DNA of 64,000 bases, taken from NCBI RefSeq assembly GCF_003003055.1, contig NZ_PVTV01000015.1:222259-286258 (forward strand). The letters run 5' to 3'. Shown here one piece after another: positions 35,472-44,200 of the stretch. Within the stretch, counting starts at the first letter, position 1. Each line of letters starts with the position of its first letter. A program made the position numbers and the translations under genes. The notes beneath the pieces are model-generated. The model saw only the letters and a program-made list of their open reading frames with translations, was not told where the DNA came from and did no database searches. Origin of the DNA: Jezberella montanilacus. Lineage in GTDB: Bacteria; Pseudomonadota; Gammaproteobacteria; Burkholderiales; Burkholderiaceae_B.

Positions 35472-36467
35472 ATGGCCAATTATTTATTAGTAGGTGCGGG
35501 ATTCAGTCGTAACTGGGGTGGTTGGCTTGCGTCAGAGGCGTTCGAATATCTACTTGGTTGCCCAGAAATCACCCAAAACACCAATCTCAATCAACTTCTG
35601 TGGAGACACCAATCCCAAGGTGGTTTTGAATCTGCTTTAGCTGAACTACAAACTGAATACTACCGTAATCCACAGGCCAATAAATCAGCTTTGAACAGCC
35701 TACAAGCCGCGATTACACGGATGTTCGATGACATGAACACAGCGCTAATCGAGAGAAACATCTGGGAATTTCAAAACTCCGTAGATCGGCTGATTTCAAC
35801 ATTTCTGACTCGGTTTGATGCGATCTTCTCACTTAACCAAGACCTCCTCCTCGAGCATTACTATACAAACAGCAATATTTCCTTGATAGGCAAAAAGAAA
35901 TGGGCTGGTGCACAGCTTCCGGGAATGCAACGTGTTCCAAGTCAAGATGCTATGAGCGCGTCATCTTGGGCGATGTCTAAATGGTATCCAGAGAGCATAG
36001 AATCATTTAAGTTGCATGCCAACTGCCAACCTATATTTAAACTGCACGGTTCGTCGAATTGGTTTCACGAAGATGGCCATTCAATGCTTATTATGGGTGG
36101 GGCGAAAGCTCAAGAAATTGGACAAACACCAATCTTAAAGTGGTATGCCGACAACTTCGAAGAGAAACTATCACAGCAACAATCACAGTTAATGATCATC
36201 GGCTACGGCTTTCGCGATGATCACATCAACGCCACCATTAGCAGAGCGATCGCTCTAGGCTTAAAGATTTTTATAATTTCCCCAGAGGGCGCCGATTTAG
36301 CTCGCAGTTTAAATAAGACGCGGGGTCGAAATGCAATAGTGGTCAAAGAACCTCTAGAGGAGATGTTTGAGACAGCACTCATAGGCGCGTCTCGACGTTC
36401 GTTACGCGAGATATTTGGCGATGACTTAGCTGAGTACAAAAAAATAATGCGTTTCTTTGATAAGTAG
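35472..36467 (+). CDS. SIR2-domain protein (likely NADase defence effector)
   Basis: A 331-residue protein built on a SIR2-like fold: nucleotide loop LLVGAGFSRNWGG at 5-17, NQD at 122-124 (SLNQDLLLE), KLHGSSNW at 190-197 with the catalytic-type His, and GYGFRDDHIN at 244-253. Such stand-alone SIR2 proteins in prophages commonly act as NAD-consuming effectors of abortive infection. No TIR, Argonaute or other partner is next to it; the divergent membrane protein is the only neighbour. ATG 35472 is the natural start. Confidence 0.8.
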   Translation: MANYLLVGAGFSRNWGGWLASEAFEYLLGCPEITQNTNLNQLLWRHQSQGGFESALAELQTEYYRNPQANKSALNSLQAAITRMFDDMNTALIERNIWEFQNSVDRLISTFLTRFDAIFSLNQDLLLEHYYTNSNISLIGKKKWAGAQLPGMQRVPSQDAMSASSWAMSKWYPESIESFKLHANCQPIFKLHGSSNWFHEDGHSMLIMGGAKAQEIGQTPILKWYADNFEEKLSQQQSQLMIIGYGFRDDHINATISRAIALGLKIFIISPEGADLARSLNKTRGRNAIVVKEPLEEMFETALIGASRRSLREIFGDDLAEYKKIMRFFDK

Positions 36468-36496
36468 TTTTGAATCAAATAGCAACTTAATTCGAA

Positions 36497-36964
36497 CTAC
36501 TTAATCCACCCCTCCTGATACATCAACGAATCAGAGGCGTGCCCTGCAGCGCTTCGCGCCATGTCTTCAAGCTGTCCTGCACACTCTTCAAATACGGTAC
36601 TGAGGGTTGAGGCGTGCTTGCGAACGGCATCGGCGGTGGCTGCGGACATGCGATTGCGACTGGCGGCGATTTCGCTGCGCAACCGGTCACGCTCAGTGCG
36701 AACGGCAGTAGTATCAGCAAGAATAACCACTTCACGCTGTTTAGCCTCATTTTCGGCATCCTTCACTTGTTGTTGAAGATCACGCTCACGTTGGCGTGCT
36801 GATTCGCTTGCAAGAATTGCCTGCTGCGCAAATTCGGCTCGCGCCCGGTCATAGCCTCGTTGTTCAATCGTTCTTTGCCATAACTCAACAGCTATCAGCA
36901 GGCCACACACGAGCGCTGCGTAAAGGCCCCAGCGATAAACCCGAGGCCAGAGCATTGGATTCAA
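36497..36964 (-). CDS. Inner-membrane spanin Rz
   Basis: A 155-residue protein with an N-terminal membrane anchor (LYAALVCGLLIAVELW) and a long charged coiled coil, the typical i-spanin layout. The gene for the outer-membrane partner is nested inside it in another frame. The start is TTG 36964, overlapping the endolysin stop by 4 bases, or ATG 36955. It acts with Rz1 to fuse the two membranes at lysis. Confidence 0.85.
   Translation of the reverse strand: MNPMLWPRVYRWGLYAALVCGLLIAVELWQRTIEQRGYDRARAEFAQQAILASESARQRERDLQQQVKDAENEAKQREVVILADTTAVRTERDRLRSEIAASRNRMSAATADAVRKHASTLSTVFEECAGQLEDMARSAAGHASDSLMYQEGWIK
36523..36759 (-). CDS. Outer-membrane spanin Rz1 lipoprotein (nested in Rz)
   Basis: A 78-residue protein read in a different frame within Rz. 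It has a lipoprotein signal peptide (KWLFLLILLPFALSVTGC) with the lipobox ending in Cys, then a Pro-rich segment (PQPPPMPFASTPQPSVP). This is the standard nested Rz/Rz1 arrangement. Start may be ATG 36759 or 36750. Confidence 0.82.
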   Translation of the reverse strand: MPKMRLNSVKWLFLLILLPFALSVTGCAAKSPPVAIACPQPPPMPFASTPQPSVPYLKSVQDSLKTWREALQGTPLIR

Positions 36965-37416
36965 GCGACCTCCCCGCCAGCCAGTCGATAGGCGTGTTCA
37001 AGATCGGTCAACTTTTGCTCGTACTGGTTATAGCCAGCGCCTGGTAAGCTCGCCCAGATATTTCGCACCTTGTGCACGGCTTTAGCAAAATTTCCATCGT
37101 CGATATCTGGCATTGCTCCTCGCTCTTTGATCTGCTGCAAAGCGATCGCGTCCTGGCTTTCAGGTGAAAAGTCCGACAGCCTTAATAACCGTTTGTAAAA
37201 ATCAAAGTAGCGCGCGAGCAACTGGTAGCGACCGGCGGCCGTACTTGCGAGACCAGGTCGGAGCTGAATCAGTTTGCGCGGGTGATCGGTATAGTCGGTA
37301 AAAATCCCACCGCCAACCAGGACGTCATAGCCCCGATTAGTCGTTTGCTGCCTGCCGTTGTCGGTTCCCTCTGCCCAGGCCAGCATCGAGAGAAACGCTT
37401 TCTGGTTCTCTGTCAT
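36961..37416 (-). CDS. Phage endolysin (lambda R-like lytic transglycosylase)
   Basis: About 151 residues. KAFLSMLAWAEGTDNGRQ carries the catalytic Glu in the AEGT context, followed by YDVLVGGGIFTDYTDHPRK, TAAGRYQLLARYFD and GAGYNQYEQKL. No signal peptide, so it depends on holin. The start MTENQKAF at 37416 overlaps the stop of the preceding gene by 4 bases. Confidence 0.87.
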   Translation of the reverse strand: MTENQKAFLSMLAWAEGTDNGRQQTTNRGYDVLVGGGIFTDYTDHPRKLIQLRPGLASTAAGRYQLLARYFDFYKRLLRLSDFSPESQDAIALQQIKERGAMPDIDDGNFAKAVHKVRNIWASLPGAGYNQYEQKLTDLEHAYRLAGGEVA

Positions 37417-37679
37417 ACGGTTTTCACCAGTGAGGCCATATTGCCTTTGCCGCGCACGAGCAAAATGCAGAACATCACAGACAGGATTGAGGCCCACAAC
37501 GAGACCGAGTTCGGCTCAAGCATCGCGGAGATGGCTTGGCCGCCTGTGCAGACGATTAAGAGGTAGGCCAGACAACTTAAGTGATATTTGAACGGGTCTG
37601 ATCCTCGTTGATAACTCAGCAATCGGCCGCACGAAATCAAGTTTGCAACAATAAAGACGAGCACAATAATGTTGGCCAT
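37413..37679 (-). CDS. Holin-like membrane protein
   Basis: About 88 residues with three hydrophobic segments (NIIVLVFIVANLISCG, LAYLLIVCTGGQAI, LWASILSVMFCILLV), typical of class I phage holins (holin 3 superfamily type). It overlaps the endolysin start by 4 bases, fixing its place in the lysis cassette. Confidence 0.68.
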   Translation of the reverse strand: MANIIVLVFIVANLISCGRLLSYQRGSDPFKYHLSCLAYLLIVCTGGQAISAMLEPNSVSLWASILSVMFCILLVRGKGNMASLVKTV

Positions 37680-37681
37680 TT

Positions 37682-38017
37682 CTAGCGCCTCCATAAATCA
37701 CTGAGCTGGAGGGCTTTGATTCGCTCAATGGCGGTCAAGGTTCCCGTCACAAGAATTGCCGACAAGAGAAAGGCGCCGATCGCCGGGTTTGTGATTGGCG
37801 TGAGTCTGGCCACCTCCTCTGCCCCTAGGTAGCCGAGTACGCAAGAAATGAAACCGTAGGTCAAGCGGTTGACACGGCCACCATCTTTGGCGGACAGAAC
37901 AAATACAGCCGCACCGGAAAATGCCCCGATAAGGGTGCCACCGTCTACCCCCGGTAGCATCGTTGCCATCAAAGCGGTGGCCGATGCTACCGCCGCCCCT
38001 GTTGCTTCAGTCGCCAT
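37682..38017 (-). CDS. Second holin-like membrane protein
   Basis: A 111-residue protein with hydrophobic segments (GTLIGAFSGAAVFVLSA, LTYGFISCVLGYLG, AIGAFLLSAILVTGTL). Its position before the other holin-like gene and the endolysin makes it a holin or antiholin. The two-gene arrangement suggests a regulator and pore pair, but which is which cannot be told. Confidence 0.7.
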   Translation of the reverse strand: MATEATGAAVASATALMATMLPGVDGGTLIGAFSGAAVFVLSAKDGGRVNRLTYGFISCVLGYLGAEEVARLTPITNPAIGAFLLSAILVTGTLTAIERIKALQLSDLWRR

Positions 38018-38027
38018 TCTTACTCCA

Positions 38028-38051
38028 TAAAAAAACCGCCCTCAGGCGGTT
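38028..38051 (-). terminator. Rho-independent terminator before the lysis cassette
   Basis: AACCGCC (38034-38040 on +) pairs with GGCGGTT (38045-38051) around CTCA, followed on the - strand by a run of U. The stop codon of the upstream gene lies in its loop. It should cut or reduce read-through from tail genes into the holin genes. Confidence 0.8.
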
Positions 38052-38434
38052 AATAAGTTAGTGGTCTGTTTAGCCTCAAGCTTGAGCCAAGACAAAAGAC
38101 GCTCGTCCCAGTGATACCAATTCCCATCAATAGGCATTGGTATCGGGGGCTCCCAGAGCCATGTCCTTCGATTCAAGAGCCACGACTCATAAGGTTGCGG
38201 GGCATAGAAGACGTCCGTCTCTGGATCGTAGGTAAAGCCAAGCTGTCCAAAATTGCCTCTAAACGGCGGTAATCCATCTGGCTCGCTGTCAACGTTGTAG
38301 TGAACATTGCCACGGGTGTAGAAATCAGTCTCCAAAAAGGACTCTGGATCCCCCATCGCGCCGGCCGCAATATATTCCGGCTCGCTGTTCACAACGTTTT
38401 TAACTTTGAAATTATCAAGCTGTGCAAAATACAT
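38042..38434 (-). CDS. Phage tail-associated hypothetical protein
   Basis: A 130-residue protein with a short motif common in phage proteins, LGFTYDPETDVFYAPQPYES (YD...D.F..PQP), and a Trp-rich C terminus (WLWEPPIPMPIDGNWYHWDE). It follows the tail-fibre genes, so it is probably a virion or fibre-associated component. It has no recognised enzymatic domain. Confidence 0.6.
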   Translation of the reverse strand: MYFAQLDNFKVKNVVNSEPEYIAAGAMGDPESFLETDFYTRGNVHYNVDSEPDGLPPFRGNFGQLGFTYDPETDVFYAPQPYESWLLNRRTWLWEPPIPMPIDGNWYHWDERLLSWLKLEAKQTTNLLTA

Positions 38435-38442
38435 AAGTGCTC

Positions 38443-39201
38443 CTAAAGCAGGGGTGACAGGTGAGCAGAACTGGCAAAGACATGAAACCAGCGTTTTGCT
38501 TCCCCAATTCCTGCCGAAGTGACTGCACCACCTTTAAACAACTGAAGCGGGCTTAAGTAAGTTGTGATCACGCCACCCGGTCGAACATTGCCGCGGCTAG
38601 AGCCACCGCCAAAGTTATCCTGACCTAGACCACTTGCGCCGTTATGATTGCCGGCTAGTCTGCCGTGCCACCATCCACCACCACCGCCACCGTAGTATTT
38701 GCCAGTGAACGGCCAATAGATACCATTGCCGCCACGACCCGGTTGTGGCGTGACTGGATTTGTGCCAGTCCAGATTCCTGCACTATGACCATGCTCGCCT
38801 GCACCGGCTCCGCCTCCACCCGCCGCAGCCCAAGAGGCATGGTCCCAGCCATAACCGTTACCGCCACCCCCGCCATGGCCGTTACCGCTTGAGCCACCAT
38901 GGCCTCCGTGGTTGTGACTACCTCGTGAAGCGTTACCACCACCGCGAGCAACCGTATGATTGAAAGAGGACGATCCCGTTGGGCCCGCGACAGACGCGGC
39001 ATAGGTTGCATAAGTGCTTAACGTGGCGCTAGTCGCTACGACCTCTCCGCCGCCACCTCCGCCATAACCATAGGGATCACCTCCATCAAAACCACCACCA
39101 CCGACGACAAGGTAATTAACAAGAATGAAAGGCACTCGAGGTGCAGCGCCACCAGCGAAGGAAAATAAAGCTGCCGCACCGAGCAAGGAGTGTCGAGGCA
39201 T
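38443..39201 (-). CDS. Glycine-rich tail protein
   Basis: A 252-residue protein dominated by Gly-rich low-complexity sequence (LVVGGGGFDGGDPYGYGGG, then further repeats with Gly, His and Asn). Its start carries a conserved NYLVVGGGG patch seen in phage tail-fibre proteins. It is likely a receptor-binding or adhesive part. Confidence 0.65.
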   Translation of the reverse strand: MPRHSLLGAAALFSFAGGAAPRVPFILVNYLVVGGGGFDGGDPYGYGGGGGGEVVATSATLSTYATYAASVAGPTGSSSFNHTVARGGGNASRGSHNHGGHGGSSGNGHGGGGGNGYGWDHASWAAAGGGGAGAGEHGHSAGIWTGTNPVTPQPGRGGNGIYWPFTGKYYGGGGGGWWHGRLAGNHNGASGLGQDNFGGGSSRGNVRPGGVITTYLSPLQLFKGGAVTSAGIGEAKRWFHVFASSAHLSPLL

Positions 39202-39203
39202 GA

Positions 39204-40298
39204 TTATTTAAATTGCGTAATTGAGGCCAGCACAGTGAAGGTCATCGCGGCCGTTTTAATGATTGAGTAAGCGTATGAATCAAGGCCATTGGGATTACCG
39301 GCTTTTGGCGGGCCACCAATCCATTTCGGCACAACCGGCACACCATCAATTTTGACGATCTTATTTAAAAATGCAGGCGGCCCTTGTGCGGCAATCAAAG
39401 TTGCAGAAACAACTTCACCCGCGGTCATCAGTGAGTCAAGGCTGGCTGAGGCCGAACCGCGGAAATTGAGCTCCCAATCAGCCGTGGCATTCGCTGTTAG
39501 ATACATGACACTTTGACTTGTCAGGTCATAGGTAATAGCACCGGCTGCACCAGCTTTAGAGATTGCTATCGCCTCTTTAATATTGGGCAACTTCACAGAC
39601 AGGTCACTTTCGGATCCTGTTGCCCGTAAGGTCTTGAAGTGCCCAGCATCAGGAGTTAGTGTGCCAATAGGCCCAGGCGTGCTTAGATCGGTCGTCGAAA
39701 GCCACTGCGAGGATACGCTTGGCTCCTCGTCACTGACATTTGAGACCGCGTGCTTCAAAATCCAAACCTTATTCAGATGAGACACCGAAGCCGGGATATC
39801 AAGCGCACCAGTCAACAAAGACCACTCACCCTTATAGTTTGCTGCACTGACAGCAGCATCAGATGAGGCAGACGTTCTCGCCATATCAGCAGCGGTTGCC
39901 TGTGCTGCATTGACGGCCGCCTTAGCAGCAACAGAGGCAGTGGCTGCGTCAGCGACAGCAGACTTCGCGGCACTGACCGCAGCGGCCGAGTCGGTTGAGG
40001 CTGTCGCTGCATCGGCGGCAGCAGTCTTTGCCGCTGTGACGGCCAGCGCAGATTTTTTAGAGACAGTCGCGGCATCGGTCACAGCAGACTTTGCGGCAAG
40101 GACAGCGGCATTAGAAGCAACAGCTGTAGTTTCCGCATCGACGGCAGTGGACTTCGCCGCCGACTCCGCCAATGCTTCAAGTGCATTGGCCTCGATCACA
40201 AAGCCATCAAGGGCAGCGACAAAGGCGAAAGACTTTGCATTGAATTCAGCGGTGGTATCGGTGGGCGTGGGTGCCGGTGGAAGCTTAGTGATTGCCAT
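39204..40298 (-). CDS. Tail fibre protein with alanine-rich coiled coil
   Basis: A 364-residue protein. Residues about 45-145 are Ala/Ser/Asp-rich heptad-like repeats (AAKSAVTDAATVSKKSA and variants), forming a trimeric stalk, followed by a globular C-terminal half. It overlaps the upstream gene by one base. It is a likely receptor-binding fibre. Confidence 0.7.
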   Translation of the reverse strand: MAITKLPPAPTPTDTTAEFNAKSFAFVAALDGFVIEANALEALAESAAKSTAVDAETTAVASNAAVLAAKSAVTDAATVSKKSALAVTAAKTAAADAATASTDSAAAVSAAKSAVADAATASVAAKAAVNAAQATAADMARTSASSDAAVSAANYKGEWSLLTGALDIPASVSHLNKVWILKHAVSNVSDEEPSVSSQWLSTTDLSTPGPIGTLTPDAGHFKTLRATGSESDLSVKLPNIKEAIAISKAGAAGAITYDLTSQSVMYLTANATADWELNFRGSASASLDSLMTAGEVVSATLIAAQGPPAFLNKIVKIDGVPVVPKWIGGPPKAGNPNGLDSYAYSIIKTAAMTFTVLASITQFK

Positions 40299-41224
40299 TA
40301 AGTCAGACCCTCAATTTCCAGAGAACAATCAGAGTGCTCTGGGTAAGAAATTAAAATATCGAAGTTTTTGTAAAAGCCATAAATCGTGGTTGCCTCATAA
40401 TCTTTGGCAGCAACCCACAGACACGGCGTTGCGCGAATGTCAGACAAGAAGGCTTGGAGTGAGTCGACTTCGTCTTTACGAAGCAACATGTCGAAATTTG
40501 CACGTCTGGCAAACGAGCGCTTGATCAGTACAACATCGCCAAAATCGTTTGTCTCTTTGCGGGAGTAGTCTTGAATCCCTACCCTGGCCCCGTACTGGAT
40601 ACCGAGCCCAAAGGCGCGCAACTGCCCAAATAACAAGGTGCCTATTGAGAGATTCTCACCACCGAAGAGTTCAAACTCAATCACACAATCCGCATATGAG
40701 GGGAGATCCAGCCGCACATCTTGCGTTGGCTTACTGCGCACGCCATAAAAGAACGACCACCAGTCGGGCGAGGCCGGTAACGGCGATAGCGAGACGGTTT
40801 TGGAATACACAATGCCGGGCGTGCCCACCAGGGGGCTTTTCATCGTGATCTTTATAAGTGTCGCGTTTGAGAGATTGAGCGCGGCAATTGCATTGACTGC
40901 CTGCCCCGGCGCCAGTGTGTAGGTGATACTCGACGGGTTGACCGTGACAGAACTATTTGAAGTGTCGAAGGCCGCCCAACGACTTGTTGGCCCAACTTCA
41001 ATCCACCATAGCGCTTCAACCGCTGGCGGTTTGTTCAGATTGGTGGTCTGTATGCTCTCGTAAACCTTGTGTGTTAAGGAAAGGATGACGCGCGCACCAC
41101 GGCCGTAGGTTGTCCGAGGATTCCATTCAGCATGGTCATTTTCTGCAACATTCGATTGCGTGAGCATCGAAGCGGTGATTTTTAACGGATTAACAATCAC
41201 CATCGCGTTTGCGTGAGCGCTCAT
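40298..41224 (-). CDS. Phage tail protein
   Basis: A 308-residue protein with WNPRTTYGRGARVILSLTHKVYES, a small carbohydrate-binding-like patch (Y..G..V......YES), and a beta-rich second half. It lies directly after the tape measure gene and overlaps its start by 4 bases, so it is probably a distal tail or baseplate protein. No standard family is recognised. Confidence 0.6.
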   Translation of the reverse strand: MSAHANAMVIVNPLKITASMLTQSNVAENDHAEWNPRTTYGRGARVILSLTHKVYESIQTTNLNKPPAVEALWWIEVGPTSRWAAFDTSNSSVTVNPSSITYTLAPGQAVNAIAALNLSNATLIKITMKSPLVGTPGIVYSKTVSLSPLPASPDWWSFFYGVRSKPTQDVRLDLPSYADCVIEFELFGGENLSIGTLLFGQLRAFGLGIQYGARVGIQDYSRKETNDFGDVVLIKRSFARRANFDMLLRKDEVDSLQAFLSDIRATPCLWVAAKDYEATTIYGFYKNFDILISYPEHSDCSLEIEGLT

Positions 41225-44200
41225 GCTGACACCTCACGCGTTTCAGGCATTCCCGAGCCGTCCCATCGTTCAAGCAATCTGGTCATTCTGTTTTGCAGTT
41301 GAACCATTGCTCTTGCTTGCGCCTGGCACTCCTGCCTTAGACCGCGGAGCTCCTCTGCAACTTCAGTGCCACCGCCAAGGATGTTTGCTGTCTGACCTGC
41401 CGTATAAACCTGACCCGGGCGTGCAAAGTTAATCAGTTCAGGGCCCTGTTCACCCACCAGTGCTAAGCCGCCTGGATAAGCACCGCCCTGCGCGAAGGTA
41501 CGAATACCGCCGTGACGCGCTCTGTACTCTTCAGAATTCACAATCCCTTCGCGAATTCCTGCCGCATCACGACCGCTGTTCAACCAACTCTGCAGACCCG
41601 CTGCCTCAGGCGTTCGGCCTAAGAACTCTAAATACATCTGCGTAATCTGTGCGGTAAAGTCCGACCCACTTGCCACGGAGGCACTTGCTACCGTCCGCGA
41701 AGTATTAAGCGCAGCGCCCAGAGAGCTCATCGCTTCAGCCACCGCCAGAACCGAGTTATTAATACCGCGTAACTCATTGACCTGGTGTTGAGCCAGCTGC
41801 AACTGGTTTGCGTAATACGCTTGAGCGGTTTCGGCCTGAGCGTCAAGCGTGGCTAACTGATTTGTTGCCAGCTCGAGCTGCGACTCTGCCACCGATTGCT
41901 GCTCGCCTGCGAGGTCTTGCAAAACTCTCAGATCTGCGGCAAGGCGTAGGTTGCCACGTTTCATTTCTAGTGCTGTCGCAAAGTTCTCTGAGGAAAGACC
42001 ACTTCGAGCAGCCGACACTGCCTCAGAAAGTGCCGTCTGCTCTGGCAGGCTCCCTGTCGTTCTAGCCATTGTCAGTGCTTCGTGCAAAAACGCGTTAGCC
42101 TGTGCCGCCGATTGAACAGGTGCTACGTTTTGCAAAATGCTCGCAAGCTGGTCTTTGAGATAACTAAAAATCGATTTCAAAGACGAGACGCTTTCCTGCG
42201 CAAGTTGTTTTGAAGCAGTCACGAGCGCTTTTTGCTGATCGATGATTGCCAGGGTTGCTTTGAGTTCGTGATCAATCGCCAGTTTCACCATACCGAAGGT
42301 AGCGTCTACCGCTTTACTGGCATCCGACAGTGCTTGCTCGATAGCGTGCGCCGTGGCTCGGACCGAGGCGTCCGCGAGGGCTTGCGCTGAATCCTGTGCT
42401 CTCTTTAAAGCCCTGTCTGCCGACTTGCTCAGCGCCTGGCCGGAACCAGAAATTGCGGCAGTAGCCTGAGCGGAGGCCGCTGCGATATTTGCAAGTGAAA
42501 CTTGTAGCTCATTGAAGGTCAGTGCCAGTTTGATGAGCGTTGAAAACAAGCCATCATTGCCGGCCGCCCTCGCCGCTTCAACCATCGACCTAAACGCTGC
42601 GTTTGTCGCCGGCAGCGTTAACCCCAGTTGCGAAAAAACCTTGGTCAGCTGTTCGGTCGTTTTAGTAGCGCGCTCCTGCTCGGTATAAAAATTCTGATAG
42701 TAATAATCAGTCGATTTCAGGAAGGCATCCACGCTGCCGAACATATCGATTAGTTTGCTTGAGGCATCCGCGCTGTGTAACGAGGTCTCCATCAACGTAA
42801 TGTTCAGCGTATCAAAAACTTGATTCACTGTTTTAAGACTGAGCCCGAGCCTTGAGAGCGTTGCGCCTGCCTCTTCACCTGCGCGCTGAAAGGGACCAAT
42901 CTCTGGCGTAACGGCCGAGGCCAGACCGTTGCCATAGGCCGCCAAGAGTTCTTCGATGGCTTTGGCTGCCACATCGGGGCTTAAATCCTTAAGGCTACGT
43001 TTGATCTGCAACGTGAAATCAGCGATACCCCGGGCCGGTAACCCCAAAACCTCAGCATAGTTTTTGACGGCAACCGCTGAGGCAGCGATTGACTGCTCTA
43101 GGTGGCGGGTAAGTTTGCTATCTGCAGCAGAAAAGGCGGAGCCGCGCCCACCTTTACTGAACCAACCGCCCTTCTGTTGCCAGTCTTGATAAGTTGCAAC
43201 GCTTGCACCGTTAGCACTCAGGCTGCCAACAAGCCCGGCATCTGTGGTCTTTTTGGGGCCCTTACCAAACTGGTTAGCCAGACCACCGACAATACCACCC
43301 ACCAGTGCACCAAAGGCTGTGCCAATCACCGGCACCACAGAACCAAGTGCTGCGCCAGCGGCCACACCCCCGCCTACTGAGTACATTGACTTACCACCCA
43401 CCAGTGCCTTGTCACCAGAGATCAACATACCAAGGCCAAAGCCTGCCGCGGCACCAGAAAGTGCCGACGATGCAGAGCCAAGTGAGCTTGCTGACTCAGC
43501 CAGTGAGACACCTGCACCGCGCATCAGACTGCCGGCCTCGGCACCATTCTGTAACCAAGCGCCAGCACTGGTCGCAAACTCTGAAACCGTTTTACCTAAA
43601 CCTGCGAACCCTCCCGACAGCATCCCGTAGGCACTTTTAAGTGAACTTGCCGCACCTAACAAACCCAGTGAACCCGTAATGGAGCCGCCCGTAGCACCTT
43701 CGGCTCCGGCTGAGCCCAGGGCACTCGCTGCACCCGAAGTAAACATCCCCACTACACTTGCCATGACCGGCTGCAAGAGCGGACGCAACACCATCGTCTT
43801 GAACATATTGATGAGAAAGTCTCGCGCCGTGAGCCCACCGGACATCAACGCATCGGTCAACGACTGACCGATCTGGTTATTAATGGTCTTGACCTCGTCT
43901 GCAAAGTCTTTCTCCCGTTTCAGGCGCTCAGCGAGCGCTTTTTCTTCGGCTCGCTTACGCTCCTCTAAATCCTTTTTACGAAGCTCAGCGAGCTTTTGCA
44001 TTCGCTCTTTTTCAAGTACGACAAACACAACGGCCTCTGCGTATTTTTTATATTCAGCCGTCCCTTCTTTTAACCCCGTGTTCAGTAGCTTTTGTAGAGC
44101 CACGGCTGTCTCTTTCTCAACATTACTCATGCCAAGTGCCTGCGCTTCAAACTTTAGCGAGGTAAGTAGCTCATCGGCTGACTTCAGCATTTTGTCGTAC

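Noticed and set aside
38655..39011. Frame inside the Gly-rich tail gene
   Set aside because: Alternate reading of the repetitive gene; no start signal or domain.
39910..40524. Long + strand frame opposite the tail fibre gene
   Set aside because: It is a mirror of the Ala-rich repeat coding on the - strand; no start signal or domain.
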